NCBI GenBank assembly: GCA_030180135.1
Contig: CM058233.1
Coordinates: 27,437,615 to 27,501,614, forward strand
Source: Orychophragmus violaceus
Lineage: Eukaryota > Streptophyta > Magnoliopsida > Brassicales > Brassicaceae
Reading direction: 5' to 3'
DNA length: 64,000 bases
The position numbers were made by a program, and so were the translations under genes. The notes beneath the pieces are model-generated. The model worked only from the letters and a program-made list of their open reading frames with translations. It made no database searches and was not told where the DNA came from. The stretch's first letter is position 1; every line of letters starts with the position of its first letter. Below are positions 1 through 10,172 of this stretch, in pieces.

Positions 1-469
1 TAGGATTAATGCATTTTTCATAAACTGTTTTCCACGAAGCAGTTGTATACATGTCATCAGTGAGTAAGTATGGTTCCCTTCCTACTGGAAACCCTTCTTT
101 AATAGCGTGTCTGCAAAGAATTTTTAACAAGTCATATTTCCCACAAGTGCATGTTCTTCTTCCCAAATCAACAAGGCAGTCAAATGCATCCCCTTGAACA
201 AGAAATCTATTCTCGTTGACAGGGTGAACAATAAATGTTTTGCCCTTCACTATCCTTCTGTCGATATTTTTCTCAACCTCAACAGTTAAAGGGAGCTTAT
301 GCTTTGAGCTCAACGTCCTACGCTCATGAAACCATTGAGTCATCATTTCCCGAATGTTGTCCAACAGAGGAATTACAAGAAACTCTTTGGGTGACTGCAA
401 AGCCGCATTAATCGATTCAACAGGATTAGTGGTCCTAATATCAGGAAACTCTCCCTCCTCTTTCTTCAT
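1..469 (-). CDS. MULE transposase, C-terminal part with SWIM zinc finger (partial, runs off the window start)
   Basis: Read on the minus strand this is an open frame from an ATG at 469 to beyond position 1. It contains the TTNPVESINAAL-type segment and, downstream, a SWIM zinc finger CTCGKYDLLKILCRH (C-x-C...C-x-H), the signature of the C-terminus of plant Mutator-like transposases (mudrA type), which bind element ends and catalyse cut-and-paste transposition. The catalytic DDE part is not in this stretch: an in-frame stop lies just upstream of the ATG, so the piece is either a terminal exon or a truncated copy. The ATG is only the first available start. Confidence 0.85.
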   Translation of the reverse strand, partial: MKKEEGEFPDIRTTNPVESINAALQSPKEFLVIPLLDNIREMMTQWFHERRTLSSKHKLPLTVEVEKNIDRRIVKGKTFIVHPVNENRFLVQGDAFDCLVDLGRRTCTCGKYDLLKILCRHAIKEGFPVGREPYLLTDDMYTTASWKTVYEKCINP

Positions 470-1352
470 CAACCTCAAAACTCAAACGCTTACTGGTACA
501 TGATTTCCAAACACCGCAAGTTGCGTAAACATCATGTTTATAGATCAGAACAAAATAACAAAAAAACTAAGAAGAATTCATTGATCAACATCAAAAAGAG
601 GTATAGGACGTTTTTTTGAAAAAAAATATATAATATTCGAAATATACAAGATAAAAAATAAAGATTACCATATATTTTATTCCTAGATATTCTACAATTT
701 TTAACAGATTTCGTGGAATGTACATTCTACAAAATATAGAAGAAAAAGAGAACTGTGGATTGTATGTTCCACGAAGTTTAGAATAATGAGTAATTGGTAG
801 AATGTAAATTCTACGGAATTTTAGAATAAAGTTAAAACTTTAGATTACGAATTCTACAAATTGATTGAATTTTTAGAATGTAGTGAAAAGCGTAGAAATC
901 ATATTCCACAAAATGTTTCAATTTTTAGAATATAGTGAAAAGCGTAGAATACATATTCCATATTTTTAGAATGCAGTTAAAGCTGTGGAGTTTACAATCT
1001 ACAAAAGGTAGATCATAGTGCAAATGGTAGATTTTGTATTCTATTTGTTTGGATATTAGTGAAAATGATAGAAAACGTATTCTACAAGGTAGAATTCACA
1101 TTCTATTATTTTAGAACAAATATCTCAAAAATATATTAAAATTCGAAAATAGCAGGAAAAAAAGTTTAGAAAATCCGGATTGGTGTATTTTATTTTAGCG
1201 ATTTTATCTGTATTTTTGGGATTAAAAATAATTTGAAATGTGAATTTTTAAAAATAATTATAAGGGTAATCATGTCAAAATATAGTAAAATATGAAAAAG
1301 GGTAAAGGGACAATAATCTTTTTTTTTCATCCCTTTTTGACAAATCCCCCTT
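470..1352. mobile_element. Non-coding flank of the leftmost MULE with degenerate tandem repeat
   Basis: AT-rich, no supportable gene. Between about 700 and 1110 a 40-60 bp unit recurs in degenerate form: the block TTTTTAGAAT(G/A)TAGTGAAAAG followed by CGTAGAA and a short ATTCCA/ATTCTAC palindrome is seen at 869 and again 52 bp later at 921, with weaker copies on both sides. Around 1255-1352 a CCC/GGG-bounded stretch (TTGACAAATCCCCC) could be the element's outer terminus, but no partner end lies in the window, so the boundary is inference. Confidence 0.4.
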
Positions 1353-1649
1353 GTTCTTATGATTAAGTGAGTTTTGCATCCTCAATTTCAGTTTCTTATG
1401 TAAGGGTATTTTGAGTTTTACTTAATCATCGTTATTTGGGTATGAAAGGCTTAATGATTTTTTATAGATTCATTGTTAATAGCACATAAAGCTGCCCTGA
1501 CTTATGCCCAGTAGAGAATCTGATTCAAATGATCAAAACGTCTCCGATCGTACTAACAATATTTGATACTATGAAATTTTGATAAAACTGGAAACAAATA
1601 TGATAAGAATCCTGAAACGATTGAAGGATTAGCTTTAAATTTTTAACTA

Positions 1650-2676
1650 GCCGTTGACCTTTTAGTCAACATTTCCAATTGATCATAAGTAGTTTTCATT
1701 AGCCTGATTTGAGCGAAATGAAAGCCTATCCCATTCAATTGTCCGTCCTATTTCCAGTAATGAAGTCTGATCGAGCGTCATGAGTTCCTAAATTACGTTT
1801 TTGCCCTTATTTGACTAAAGTGAGGACCGATCGTGATCTCTACCTTAAATTACCTCAATACTTGGACGTGAGTCCTTTGTTAATATCATCTGACTTAGGT
1901 AGATCAAATTGTTCATTTGTGTTGATTTGATTGAAAGCACCTAGAGATTAGTTTATCACTTAAACTGAAAACGTTGATTGTGATTGATGGTTGTGTGGAG
2001 TAGTTGCGGTAAGAAATTGTTGTGTAGGACACATACGAGGTGGGAATCCGGCGTGCCCGATTGTTTGTGTAGGGACGTACGAGGTGGGATTCCGGCGTGT
2101 AGTATGTGTGTAGGGACGTACGAGGTAGGATTCCGGTGTACCCGACGTACAAGGTGGGATTCCGGCATGCCCGATTATGCGTGCAGGGACGTACGAAGTG
2201 GGATTCCGGTGTGCCCGATTGTTGTGTAGGACACGTACGAGGTGGGATTCCGGCGTGTTCGATAATGTATGGGGCGTAGCGATCCGTAGGAGTTCATGAG
2301 TGCGAGCTAGAAGCTCGATAAGAACGAATGGACGTTAGATTGTTTGAGAACCTTCGGGCAGTTGTGTGCAACATGTTATTAGCTTAGGACTTGTTTCTTG
2401 CTATTGTACTAGTTTAAGATGAGATCGAGGGTTCCTAGAATATGTTCTCACTAGGTAATTGTGTTTGAAACAATTACTCAGTCCTTCTGCTTTTTCCCCA
2501 TTATTTTCCCTTGCAGGACATGTAGCAAGAGTACAATGGCTGGTTGCGTTGGTGGTTTTGAATAAAAGGAAACGCGTAGACTCTTGGGACCATGGGAAGA
2601 TATTCCGGTTAACCGTTTTTTGTTCAACGGATGTACTAACGTCATCGTTTTCTCTGGGAGCGGGACGTTACAAATA
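1650..2676 (+). repeat. Unnamed middle-repetitive sequence, copy 1
   Basis: This stretch aligns by eye with the reverse complement of 27,080-26,681 continued into 19,838-19,325 (copy 2). Shared landmarks in the same order are: GTCAAC-rich start; TTTCCAG before AAATTACG; GTGAGGACCGA; TATCACT..AA..AAAACGTTG; CCTTCGGGCA; ATTAGCTTAG(G/A)ACTTGTTTC; AATTGTGTTTGAAACAATTACTCA; CTTGGGACCA; and a terminal GTTACA. No coding capacity or LTR structure is visible. The terminal TGTAAC/GTTACA seen in copy 2 suggests a short terminal inverted repeat, but the class is unknown. Confidence 0.6.
2028..2265 (+). repeat. GC-rich minisatellite, six units
   Basis: Six imperfect direct repeats of about 30-45 bp, each built on ACGTACGAGGTGGGATTCCGG followed by a variable CGTGCCCGATTG(T) tail. 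Copy 2 of the host repeat has only a single short GTGTAGGGCGTG stretch at the equivalent place, so the array expanded after the copies separated. The overlapping open frames here are by-products of a CpG-rich repeat with few stops. Confidence 0.8.
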
Positions 2677-2821
2677 AAAAATCAATGTTCAATCAAGTTC
2701 TTGAATAATAAATTTAACAGATTCTAAAATTAACATCCAAGAAATGTGGTAACCATTCACCACTGATCAAGAGAATATAATACTAAAAGTGATTTAACTT
2801 GAAAGGTGATGGTGTAAAAAT

Positions 2822-3225
2822 CTATACCAACTCCAGAAGAGAAGTGGGTTTGCCATGTACTCCATATTGGATATGTTCAGAGCGCTCCTACAAGAGAACA
2901 TTCAGCAAACTACAGCTACCAATCACATTCAATCAACCAGATAGCAAGCCAGGCTAACCTTAACAACGCTATCATCAAGCTTGCCTTCTTCAAATTTGAC
3001 CATTGCCTGGTACAATTCCATTTCTTTTCCTGCAATTCAAAGGGAAGTTTATCATATTTTTGAAGGAGTCATCCACCTTGCAGACTATGTTAGGCAATCA
3101 AACTGAATCAGTAATACAATTATAGAAGAATCACACTGAAACATAAACTGTATAACTCACGTTTATCACCCGACTCTTTCTGTGATCTCACTGTACCAGC
3201 TGTCACATCTGCTCTTGTATAAAAC
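2822..3225 (-). pseudogene. Three-exon 3' end of an unidentified host gene (captured fragment)
   Basis: Minus strand, three segments join with consensus splice sites. Exon 3225-3161 follows a GACAG acceptor and ends at GTGAGT. Exon 3029-2959 has acceptor TTGCAG and donor AAG/GTTAGC. Exon 2887-2822 has acceptor CTTGTAG and ends in TAG. Phases agree across both introns. The joined tail contains FYTRADVTAGTV, KEMELYQAMVKFEEGKLDDS and a C-terminus GKPTSLLELV. I do not recognise the family. Upstream it runs straight into a (GAACC)-type simple repeat, so the 5' part is missing, as expected for a gene piece picked up by a transposon. Confidence 0.5.
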
Positions 3226-3261
3226 CTGTCACCCGAAAGTGAGGTCATAAAACAAACTGAC

Positions 3262-3445
3262 CCTTTGTATACCGAACCGAACCCGGAACCAAAATACCGA
3301 ACCGAACTCGAACCAAAAAAGAAGAACCGAACTCGAACCCGAACCAACAAAATATCCGAATGGGTCCTAAACCTTTATATCCGAAGAATTAAAACCGAAT
3401 CCGACCCGAACCGAGAACCTAATGGGTACCCGAAATATTCGAACT
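3262..3445. repeat. CCGAAC-type simple repeat
   Basis: Degenerate repetition of CCGAACCGAACC / CCCGAACC. Similar sequence is common near the ends of hAT elements in this plant family; here no matching terminal inverted repeat or target duplication was found. Reading frames on both strands through this stretch are low-complexity Arg/Pro or Glu/Pro runs. Confidence 0.6.
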
Positions 3446-3499
3446 ACAATTATATATCCAAAATATGATTTAACATAACATAATTATTTAAAACTATAA

Positions 3500-4083
3500 T
3501 TACAAACTCATATATATTGGTTAGTTTTAGATAAAAATAGCTAAAATACCCAACTAAATGATACAAACAAATCTACTATATAAATTGTATTATCTATAAC
3601 AACCATATTTATTCATATTTTAAAATATTCATAAACATTTTCATATTGATCATCTTACTTTTTTTATTTTTATTCAAAATTACATATATCTCATAAATAA
3701 AATTATAAATAAAAATAATTATATATGTATGAATGTTTTAATTTTTAAAAATATTTTATCATTTATATTTATTCAAATTTAAAATTCACATAACTAATAA
3801 TAATTTACTATATAAATTATTTGTTTTATACACAATAGTCATAGTTATCAATATTAAAAACTCATAATTTATAAATATTTTTTATATTTATCGTTTTATC
3901 TTTTTATTTATTTATCCGGATGATGTATATCTCTAAAATAAAAATTAATGTAATAAATACAAAATTATAAATATATACCAAGGTTAATATTGTAAAAGAC
4001 TTATTTTCATTAATGGTAATTTAGTAATCAACCAATTTGAGAGTGAATATAAGGCCAAAAACACTTCTCATTTAATATAAAGA
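3500..4083 (-). mobile_element. Helitron fragment (5' end present, 3' end missing)
   Basis: The sequence matches, in order, the interior and 5' end of the complete Helitron at 34542-35559: TATAAATTGTATTATCTATAAC, a TTCATAAA..TTTTCATAT block, ATCCGG(A/T)TGATGTATATCT and AGTAATCAACCA(A/T)TTTGAGAG. On the minus strand it begins 5'-TCTTTATATTAAATGAGAAG at 4083 preceded by A, a typical Helitron start. No CTAG-preceding hairpin is found on the other side, where the CCGAAC repeat begins, so the copy is truncated. Non-autonomous: no Rep/helicase coding. Confidence 0.65.
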
Positions 4084-4316
4084 TTGGTTTTAGGTTGGAA
4101 GCCCAGAAAACTTGACAAAAATCGAAAAGACAAAGATGTTTAGGTGGAAAATCAACCAAAATGTGACCTTAAGAGACATCTTGATGTAAGATCGGAGGCG
4201 AGTGGTCGAGTGGTCGAGAAGCAACGAGCAGGACGATGGTTGGACGCGGATCGATGGGACGAGGAAGATGGCCGAAGGCGCTCTCTTCCTGGTCAGTGGA
4301 TGATTCTATGGATAGA

Positions 4317-5600
4317 TGATGAGTAATACACGAACTAAAACACTTTGATTCACACAAAAAGCAAGCTTTAAGAAACAAACGATCTCGGACCAAGAGGTAG
4401 CCGCGCAAGGTCAATAAGATCGAACAACCTCTAGGGTTCTTTTTACTTAAAACTTACTTAAGTTTATTGAAAACAAAGAGTGGCTTTAAATAGCCAAAGT
4501 ATTAGGGTTACAAGTCTTAATAATTGGCCACAGAGAGGCCTGGTCGAAATCATTAAAATAGAAAGCAAGGAAGAAGGTTGGACGGGCCAGATTCTCCTTC
4601 TCTTGAAGCGGCCCTTGGTTTATCTCATTAAAAAACTTAGTGAAAATACCCAATTGGGACAAAACCACACTTTAGGGAAAAAGAGTATAAACCAATGCTC
4701 AAGGAGATGTTTCACGTACTCCTGGTCGCCAAACATAAGTCTGAAGCCCACCAAGTCCGTGAGCTTCCAAATAAGGCACGTCAAGCAACCTTCGGGTTTG
4801 ACCTTACATATCTTCTTTGTCCGAGCTGGTATTGGTGTGATTCCAACTCTCATGCATTCCCTGATGAATCAAGAATTTAGAAAAAGTTCCTTTACTCCTT
4901 GATTCATCCTGGTTCGTTCTGAGCACTCCAAAATGTGCAAGTAGGTATTTCGCGGGTTCCTTGAAAATCACCTGTCTTGAAACGGGCATAACTTCTTCAT
5001 AGAAAATGGTATAGATATAATTCCACTTCATGATGACTCCTTGGTAAATCAGGTTTCCAGAACAGGTTGATTTTCAGCTTGAATCTTCATGGTCCGATTG
5101 CAATCCTCTCTTGAAAGCACCTATATCCGCGGACAAGGCTAAATGGACAGCTTCTAGAGATACTCCAAGATTAGCTCGACCCAAGGCTGATTCCTTCTGA
5201 CCAAACTCTTCCAAATAGCATACTTTCTGGTGGATATCAAGTCTGGTATGATTAGTTCGAACCAATTCTCCTATGGACATCTTCCAGGACTCTTCTAGGG
5301 CTCCGGGTGGACGGTTGTCAGCTATCTCCAAATGGGATCATTCCATTTGGGTTCTGGAACTATCATTACTCCTGAAACATGTTGTTGGCTGATGAATCCT
5401 AAATCCCACTTCACTTGTCCTTGTAGAACAAGTCTTGGCCTTCTGAACCTCCTCAGGTACGTTCCGCGTGGTCGGGAACAGCTCGATCAGCCTCATGGTC
5501 GAGGTTGGTACATACCGCTAGTCCGGGCCGGATCTGGATGATCCGATGTCCTCATCACAGAGACACCGTTAATACGAGATTGTCAGCCTCATAGTTGCAT
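4317..5600 (-). mobile_element. LTR-retrotransposon remnant, probable LTR at about 4317-4812
   Basis: Minus strand reads from a degraded coding-like stretch (5331-4804, several short frames, none recognised) into a promoter-like block: GGCTATTTAAAGCC (TATA-like) followed by TTTTCAATAAACTT and AAGAACCCTAGAGG. On this strand TGTAAGGTC at about 4812 and ..ATTACTCATCA at about 4317 could be LTR ends. No second LTR, primer site or target duplication was located, so both class and limits are tentative. No host gene is supported here. Confidence 0.4.
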
Positions 5601-5611
5601 ATCAACGGAAT

Positions 5612-5803
5612 CTAGAAATTAGGACCCTTAAACCAGACGAGGAAGAAGAACTCAAATCGAACAAGAGATAGATAGGTATTAAAACATGAAGAAGAAGAAC
5701 ACAAACCCAAGCCTACCCTGACACTTGAGTCTCTGGAAAGGAAGCCTGAGAATGGTGGAAGGCGGAGCTCCGGTTTGTCGTCTCTATCCGCCGATTGCGT
5801 CAT
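5612..5803 (-). pseudogene. Possible captured first exon, unidentified
   Basis: On the minus strand an ATG at 5803 opens a short frame beginning MTQSADRDDKPELRLPPFSG and reaching a good donor (GTCAG/GTAGGCTTGG) after about 29 codons, followed by a T-rich intron-like stretch. It looks like a host first exon rather than transposon code. It abuts the CSLC fragment in the opposite orientation, which suggests two unrelated gene pieces brought together. Family not recognised. Confidence 0.3.
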
Positions 5804-5830
5804 ACTTGAGTCTGGCTTTCACTAATTCTT

Positions 5831-6085
5831 TTGGCTTTTGAGATTGTGGCATATTTTAAGAGATGGCATTTTGGAACTCCGAAGCTTCAATTCGTCTTCA
5901 CTACGACTACGCCCTTTGGTACTAAAGGATTCTTCGACGGGGTTTACACGGGTTGGGTTCTCCTTCGCATGGATTATCTTGCTCTGCCGCTTCAGTTCCT
6001 CGCCAACGCCTGCATCGTCCTCTTCCTTGTTCAGAGTCTCGACATGCTAATTATCTGCCTCGGCTGTTTCTGTATATGGCCTTGA
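5831..6085 (+). pseudogene. CSLC: Cellulose synthase-like C (CSLC) fragment
   Basis: The 84-codon frame carries AYFKRWHFGTPKLQFVF, then GWVLLRMDYLALPLQFLANA and CIVLFLVQSLDMLI. These correspond to the first membrane-spanning region and following N-terminal segment of CSLC proteins, the Golgi glucan synthases that make the xyloglucan backbone. The D,D,D,QxxRW catalytic domain of the full protein (about 670-700 residues) is absent and the frame stops just after a CLGCFCIW segment where the family normally continues with basic residues. It is a short captured or decayed exon fragment. Identification is from recalled family sequence; the subfamily number cannot be assigned. Confidence 0.75.
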
Positions 6086-6629
6086 ACGATCATCTTCAAA
6101 TTAATAAGCACCTAATAGCTAGATTTCACACTCTTGATCATATGGGAAATCCCATCGAATATATATACCTCTATTCAAACTAGTTTCATTGTTTGAGTTG
6201 ATCACCCTCTAACAAGCTAAACTTTACAAATCATGTTAAATATGGAAATGTTATGTGAAATCTCTACACAAAAACAAGGGTACAAAACTTAAAAATCCAA
6301 CAAAACAAGGGTACGGTACCCCTCTTGAGCTTGCTACTCACATATGAATGAGAAAGTCTATAAAGTTTAACTTTTAACTGCTTTTAAACACAACAAAAAT
6401 GACATAGAATAGAATAAATTAACATGTTTTGAGCAATGATTGCAGATAAATCTAGGTTCATCAGTCCGACATATAGGTAAGTTAAACCATCAAGCCAATT
6501 AGATATAAGGATTCACTCTTCTCTTCAACATATCATCAAAAGCTCAAAACTTTGGGAGCATCAGCGCGGGGTTTCACATGTTCTCTTAATTTAAACTTAG
6601 AATTTCAAAACTTTGATAATCCAATAATA

Positions 6630-6889
6630 AGTCGCAAAGTGGTTGCAAATTAGCGACTATTTTGCAACTAAGTGGCGACTGGTGAATAACGACTACGTTT
6701 TAGTCGCAAAACAGTCTCAAATTAGCCACTTTTTGGCGACTAAAGAGATCAGTCGCAAAATAGCGACTGATTTGAGACATTACTTTGTTGCAAATAAGTA
6801 GCAAAATAGTCGCAATTCAGTTGTAATTTTTTTGCGACTACGTAATCAGTCGCAACATGCAGTCGTTAATTCGTTGTTTACTTATAGTG
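6630..6889 (+). mobile_element. CACTA (En/Spm) element terminus
   Basis: The stretch is packed with subterminal GTCGCAA / TTGCGACT motifs in both orientations (about a dozen between 6630 and 6860) and ends in ..ACTTATAGTG. Read from the other strand the end is CACTATAAGTAAACAACG, a classic CACTA terminal inverted repeat. Only this end is visible; no transposase and no second end were found upstream, so this is a solo or deleted end. Confidence 0.7.
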
Positions 6890-6934
6890 TATCGATCTCT
6901 TAGGACATGAATAATATATCGAACCAGATTTGTT

Positions 6935-6962
6935 TGTGCCCCCGCACACAACGCAGACCTAG
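6935..6962 (+). mobile_element. Helitron 3' terminus
   Basis: A short hairpin, TGTGC-CCCC-GCACA (6935-6948), lies 10 bp before CTAG (6959-6962), which is followed by T: the layout of Helitron 3' ends. The 5' TC end was not located; the upstream side holds the CACTA terminus, so the element is probably nested or decayed. Confidence 0.45.
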
Positions 6963-7186
6963 TATATGTACCCCTCACAACACACCTACTCCAACCACTA
7001 CACATCTATTATATAACTTTATATATATGTATAACAAGCATCTTAACAATTAACCGGAAACGCAAGCAATGGGTTGGACCATCTATAATTCTATATCCAA
7101 GTTAACAAACAACCTAGCTACACATAGCAAACAAACGGATTAAAATTTAGAACCATATATATTATAAGGTTTACACACTGAAAACA

Positions 7187-7215
7187 GAGTTAATTGCACC
7201 CAATGTATCTTATTT
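7187..7215 (+). repeat. Left terminal inverted repeat of the Kaonashi-like MULE
   Basis: ATTGCACCC..TGTATCTT matches the inverted right end at 18477-18505 (ATTGCACCT..TGTATCTT). The TIR is short and imperfect, typical of the non-TIR-like Kaonashi group. The 9-bp target duplication CTGAAAACA precedes it directly. Confidence 0.75.
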
Positions 7216-7513
7216 GTAAAGTAATAGCAAATGTGTATCTTCTCAAAAGTTTGTGCCACTATGTATCTTTTTTTATCTTCTTGTGAGCTAAAATGTCTAA
7301 CTTACCTTTCACTAACAAATCAATTTACCTTTTATAGTTAGTTAGCTCAGTTACCATTTTGATATTATTAATTACACAATTTAGAAATGGATGTCTATTT
7401 AGTTTGTTTTGACACTTAATTGAATTAATATATTATACAATTTGGAGGCAATATATTATATTTGTAATATATTTTGGGTCTGATTTATTTCGTGATATAC
7501 AAACACGAAACTC

Positions 7514-8104
7514 ATGGATACCGAAGATCATCCAGACCCAAAGATGAACTGTGTTGTAGTTTGCGGCTCATGGCTGGTCACCGGCGACGGAGCCTGGAGA
7601 TTCATCGTAGACATAGAGAGGGTATCTCGAGTCGTCCCAATGAAGCTGGGCATGAAGATTAAAGACCTTGTCGTCCTTGTTATGACAGAGTTTTGTTTGG
7701 AATGTGCTTCGAAACCAAAGATCAGCTACTCGCCGGCTCTTACCTTGTCTTCTGCTTGCAATGACAGCTCGCCGCCTATAATGGTAACAACAGATTTCGG
7801 GCTATCATGTTTCCTGAATATTTTGTCATCTAACCACTCAATGAAGCTATTCCTGTCCCTGGGAAAGATAGTTAGGAAAGAAGGCGATTCTGCAAAGAAA
7901 AAGGCGTCTAAGCTAGCTCACCGAGGGAGGTTTATGATGCATGTTAGACTATTTGGTGATGCAACTCTGTCTGATAGCAGAAAATATATGGTCATGCTTG
8001 ACGACGACACTGTTGAAACGCTAGACTCAATGTTTCGTACTTATTCACCTCTAGGCAAACCAAGCTGTGAGGGAATGATTGCTCCATTCGTCAGGCCATT
8101 CGTC
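7514..8104 (+). pseudogene. MULE transposase gene, N-terminal exon
   Basis: Frame from ATG 7514 encodes VVCGSWLVTGDGAWRFIVD, the PB1-like N-terminal opening typical of large plant MULE transposases, then a region ending ..VRPFV. A consensus donor (AA/GTAAGA) sits at 8105. The next visible acceptor (TCTGTTTCAG/AC at 8280) does not keep the frame, which implies a frameshift in this copy or an unseen splice. It lies 327 bp inside the element's left end, so the promoter would be in the terminal region. Confidence 0.6.
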
Positions 8105-8280
8105 AAGTAAGAATTTGTTGATGGAGTTACAGATCAGCGCTCACCGTCATTTACTTATACCAACTGCCCTCAAAACCATTCACCGGTCGAACATGGTATG
8201 TTACTAAGTCTCTCCTTGTTTTCCAATAACTTAGATCCCCAAAAAAAACCAATTAACCAACATTAATGGCTTCTGTTTCA

Positions 8281-8592
8281 GACTATCCATCCAACGCAGA
8301 TTTAACAGACAGAAGGGACGAACATTTTCCAAACAAGAAGCCACCATTCAGTTTTGAATTATTAGACAGAGATAGCCAAGAAGATGACCTCACCAACGAT
8401 GATAAAATAATGAAAGCGCTTCCAAACAATCCACCAAGCGACGATTTAGTGGATATAGAAGTTAATTACGTCGCAGGTAACATGCCTCAGTTAAGCTCCG
8501 ATTTACAAGATAAATCTATCAAAGAAAAGGGCATCAGTAACTCCGGGAGAAAAAACTTACACTTCCCAACAGCCCACATCGCACCGTATTAG
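8281..8592 (+). pseudogene. MULE transposase gene, acidic linker exon
   Basis: Follows a good acceptor (TCTGTTTCAG). Encodes a hydrophilic acidic linker with the motif PFSFELLDRDSQEDDLTND; a second version, PFSFDFLDSQEDVSTN, opens the next frame about 300 bp downstream, so the linker contains a duplicated motif. The frame ends in TAG at 8590-8592 and must be shifted to continue into the DNA-binding region. Confidence 0.5.
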
Positions 8593-9809
8593 TGGATAGT
8601 TCTGTTGAGCACGTTACAGACAAGAGAGATCCATTCAGTTTCGATTTTCTAGATAGCCAAGAAGATGTATCCACGAACACCGAAATTGTTAGTCACGCGG
8701 TGTCCAACCATCCATCTGGCGATGCTGATATGGCAGGAGGAGGAGAAGAAGAAAACTGCACACCAGATGATGATGAGAATTGCACGTCAGACGAGGTACT
8801 GGATGTGGGCAATGTGGATCGTGAGTTTTGGTCCAACCTCATCGATGATGAATATGGAGGCTCCAACGCACTGGATGTGATGACCGAAATCCCCGTTGGA
8901 GTAGGTAATAGACCCAAACGGAAGACTGGTGAATCTTGTCCTGTACAGGAAGAATACATGTACAGGTGGAGCGGTACTGAATCTGGTGGCAACTCCTACC
9001 CTACTGACGACGAACAAGCTGATATCCCGCCAATGGTGGATGACAACAATTATCAACGTGATCATGTTCCAGATTTAGATTTAGACTCAATGGGTGATGA
9101 TCTGTACAAGTGTAAACTTTTCAAGGACGAATATAATTTCTTGGTATGGTTAGAAATCCATGCGATAAAGAACAAGTTTCATTACATAAAACCTATGTCC
9201 ACTCTTCACAAAATTGTTATCCATTGCCCGGATAAGACTTGCAACTGGCGTGTTATGGTTCATGAGATGAAGGACACTGGGTATTGGGAGGTACGCAAGG
9301 CAGAGTTACATCACTCTTGTTGTACTGATACTAGGAACAAGTATAGGAAACTTGGGACTTCAAAGGTCATTGCCACGGTTTTCAAAGATAAATATTCAGA
9401 CCCGGCATCTGGTCCAAAACCAACTGGACTAAAAGCATTATTAATAAAGGAGCTATGTATCGATACACCGTATAACAAATGTTGGCGTGCACAGTCCAAG
9501 GGACTCACGATGCTGCGAGGTACAGATGATGGATCTTATAGGAAATTACCAGAGTTTTTGTATATGCTTAAACTCGCTAACCCTGGCACGGTTGCTGAGA
9601 TCGAGACTAAGGTAGACGCATTAGGCTGCGAGCGGTTTCTATATATGTTCTTAGCATTTGGTTCATCTATAAAAGGTTTTGTGAAGCTGCGTAGAATGAT
9701 TATTGTGGATGGTACACATTTGAGTGGTAGATACGGGGGAGTTCTGCTAACTGCAAGTGGAGAGGATGCTAATTTCCAAGTCTTTCCACTAACGATCTGT
9801 ATCGTGTAA
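8592..9809 (+). pseudogene. MULE transposase, DNA-binding domain and start of DDE domain
   Basis: The 405-codon frame contains the second linker motif, then at about residues 170-260 the MuDR-type DNA-binding domain (CPDKTCNWRVMVHEM followed by CCTDTRNKYRK and a Cys/His pattern), and at about 370 the start of the MULE catalytic domain, MIIVDGTHLSGRYGG, with the first catalytic Asp. It ends in a nonsense codon immediately after ..FPLTICIV where the family continues with an acidic residue. The protein should bind the element ends and cut DNA in the nucleus. Confidence 0.8.
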
Positions 9810-10172
9810 AAAGAGAATGAGGAGTCCTGGACATAATTCTTTTACAAACTTGAAAAGATTATTGCTGACAGCCCCACATTGACATTCATATCTGACATAT
9901 GTCAGTAAATATACAAAGCAAAGGGTAGGATTTTCCCCTGAGCTCACCATGGAGCATGTCTTGAGCACGTTCATAGAAATGTTAGATCCAGGTTTAAATC
10001 TGCAGAACTTGCGCAACTGGTCAAGTCGGCGGGGAATGCATACAGGATTGGTGGCTACCGTGAAGTATACAATCGTATACGTAACAACAATGCAGCATGC
10101 GCTAAGTATCTTGACAATATAGGCGCTGGACACTAGACTAGAGCATATTTCAAAAGATAAAACTACAATCTT
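9810..10172 (+). pseudogene. MULE transposase, decayed middle of catalytic domain
   Basis: Continuing in the same frame after the 9809 stop, the sequence still reads ENEESWT..FFYKLEKIIAD, TLTFISD and RSRFKSAELAQLVKSAG, typical of the MULE DDE domain, but it is interrupted by several more stops. The coding potential is real but dead: multiple independent nonsense codons argue against sequencing error alone. Confidence 0.7.

Noticed and set aside
1913..2229. Overlapping open frames of 70-81 codons on both strands
   Set aside because: They lie in a CpG-rich minisatellite with a unit that lacks stops; no domain, and copy 2 of the repeat lacks the array.
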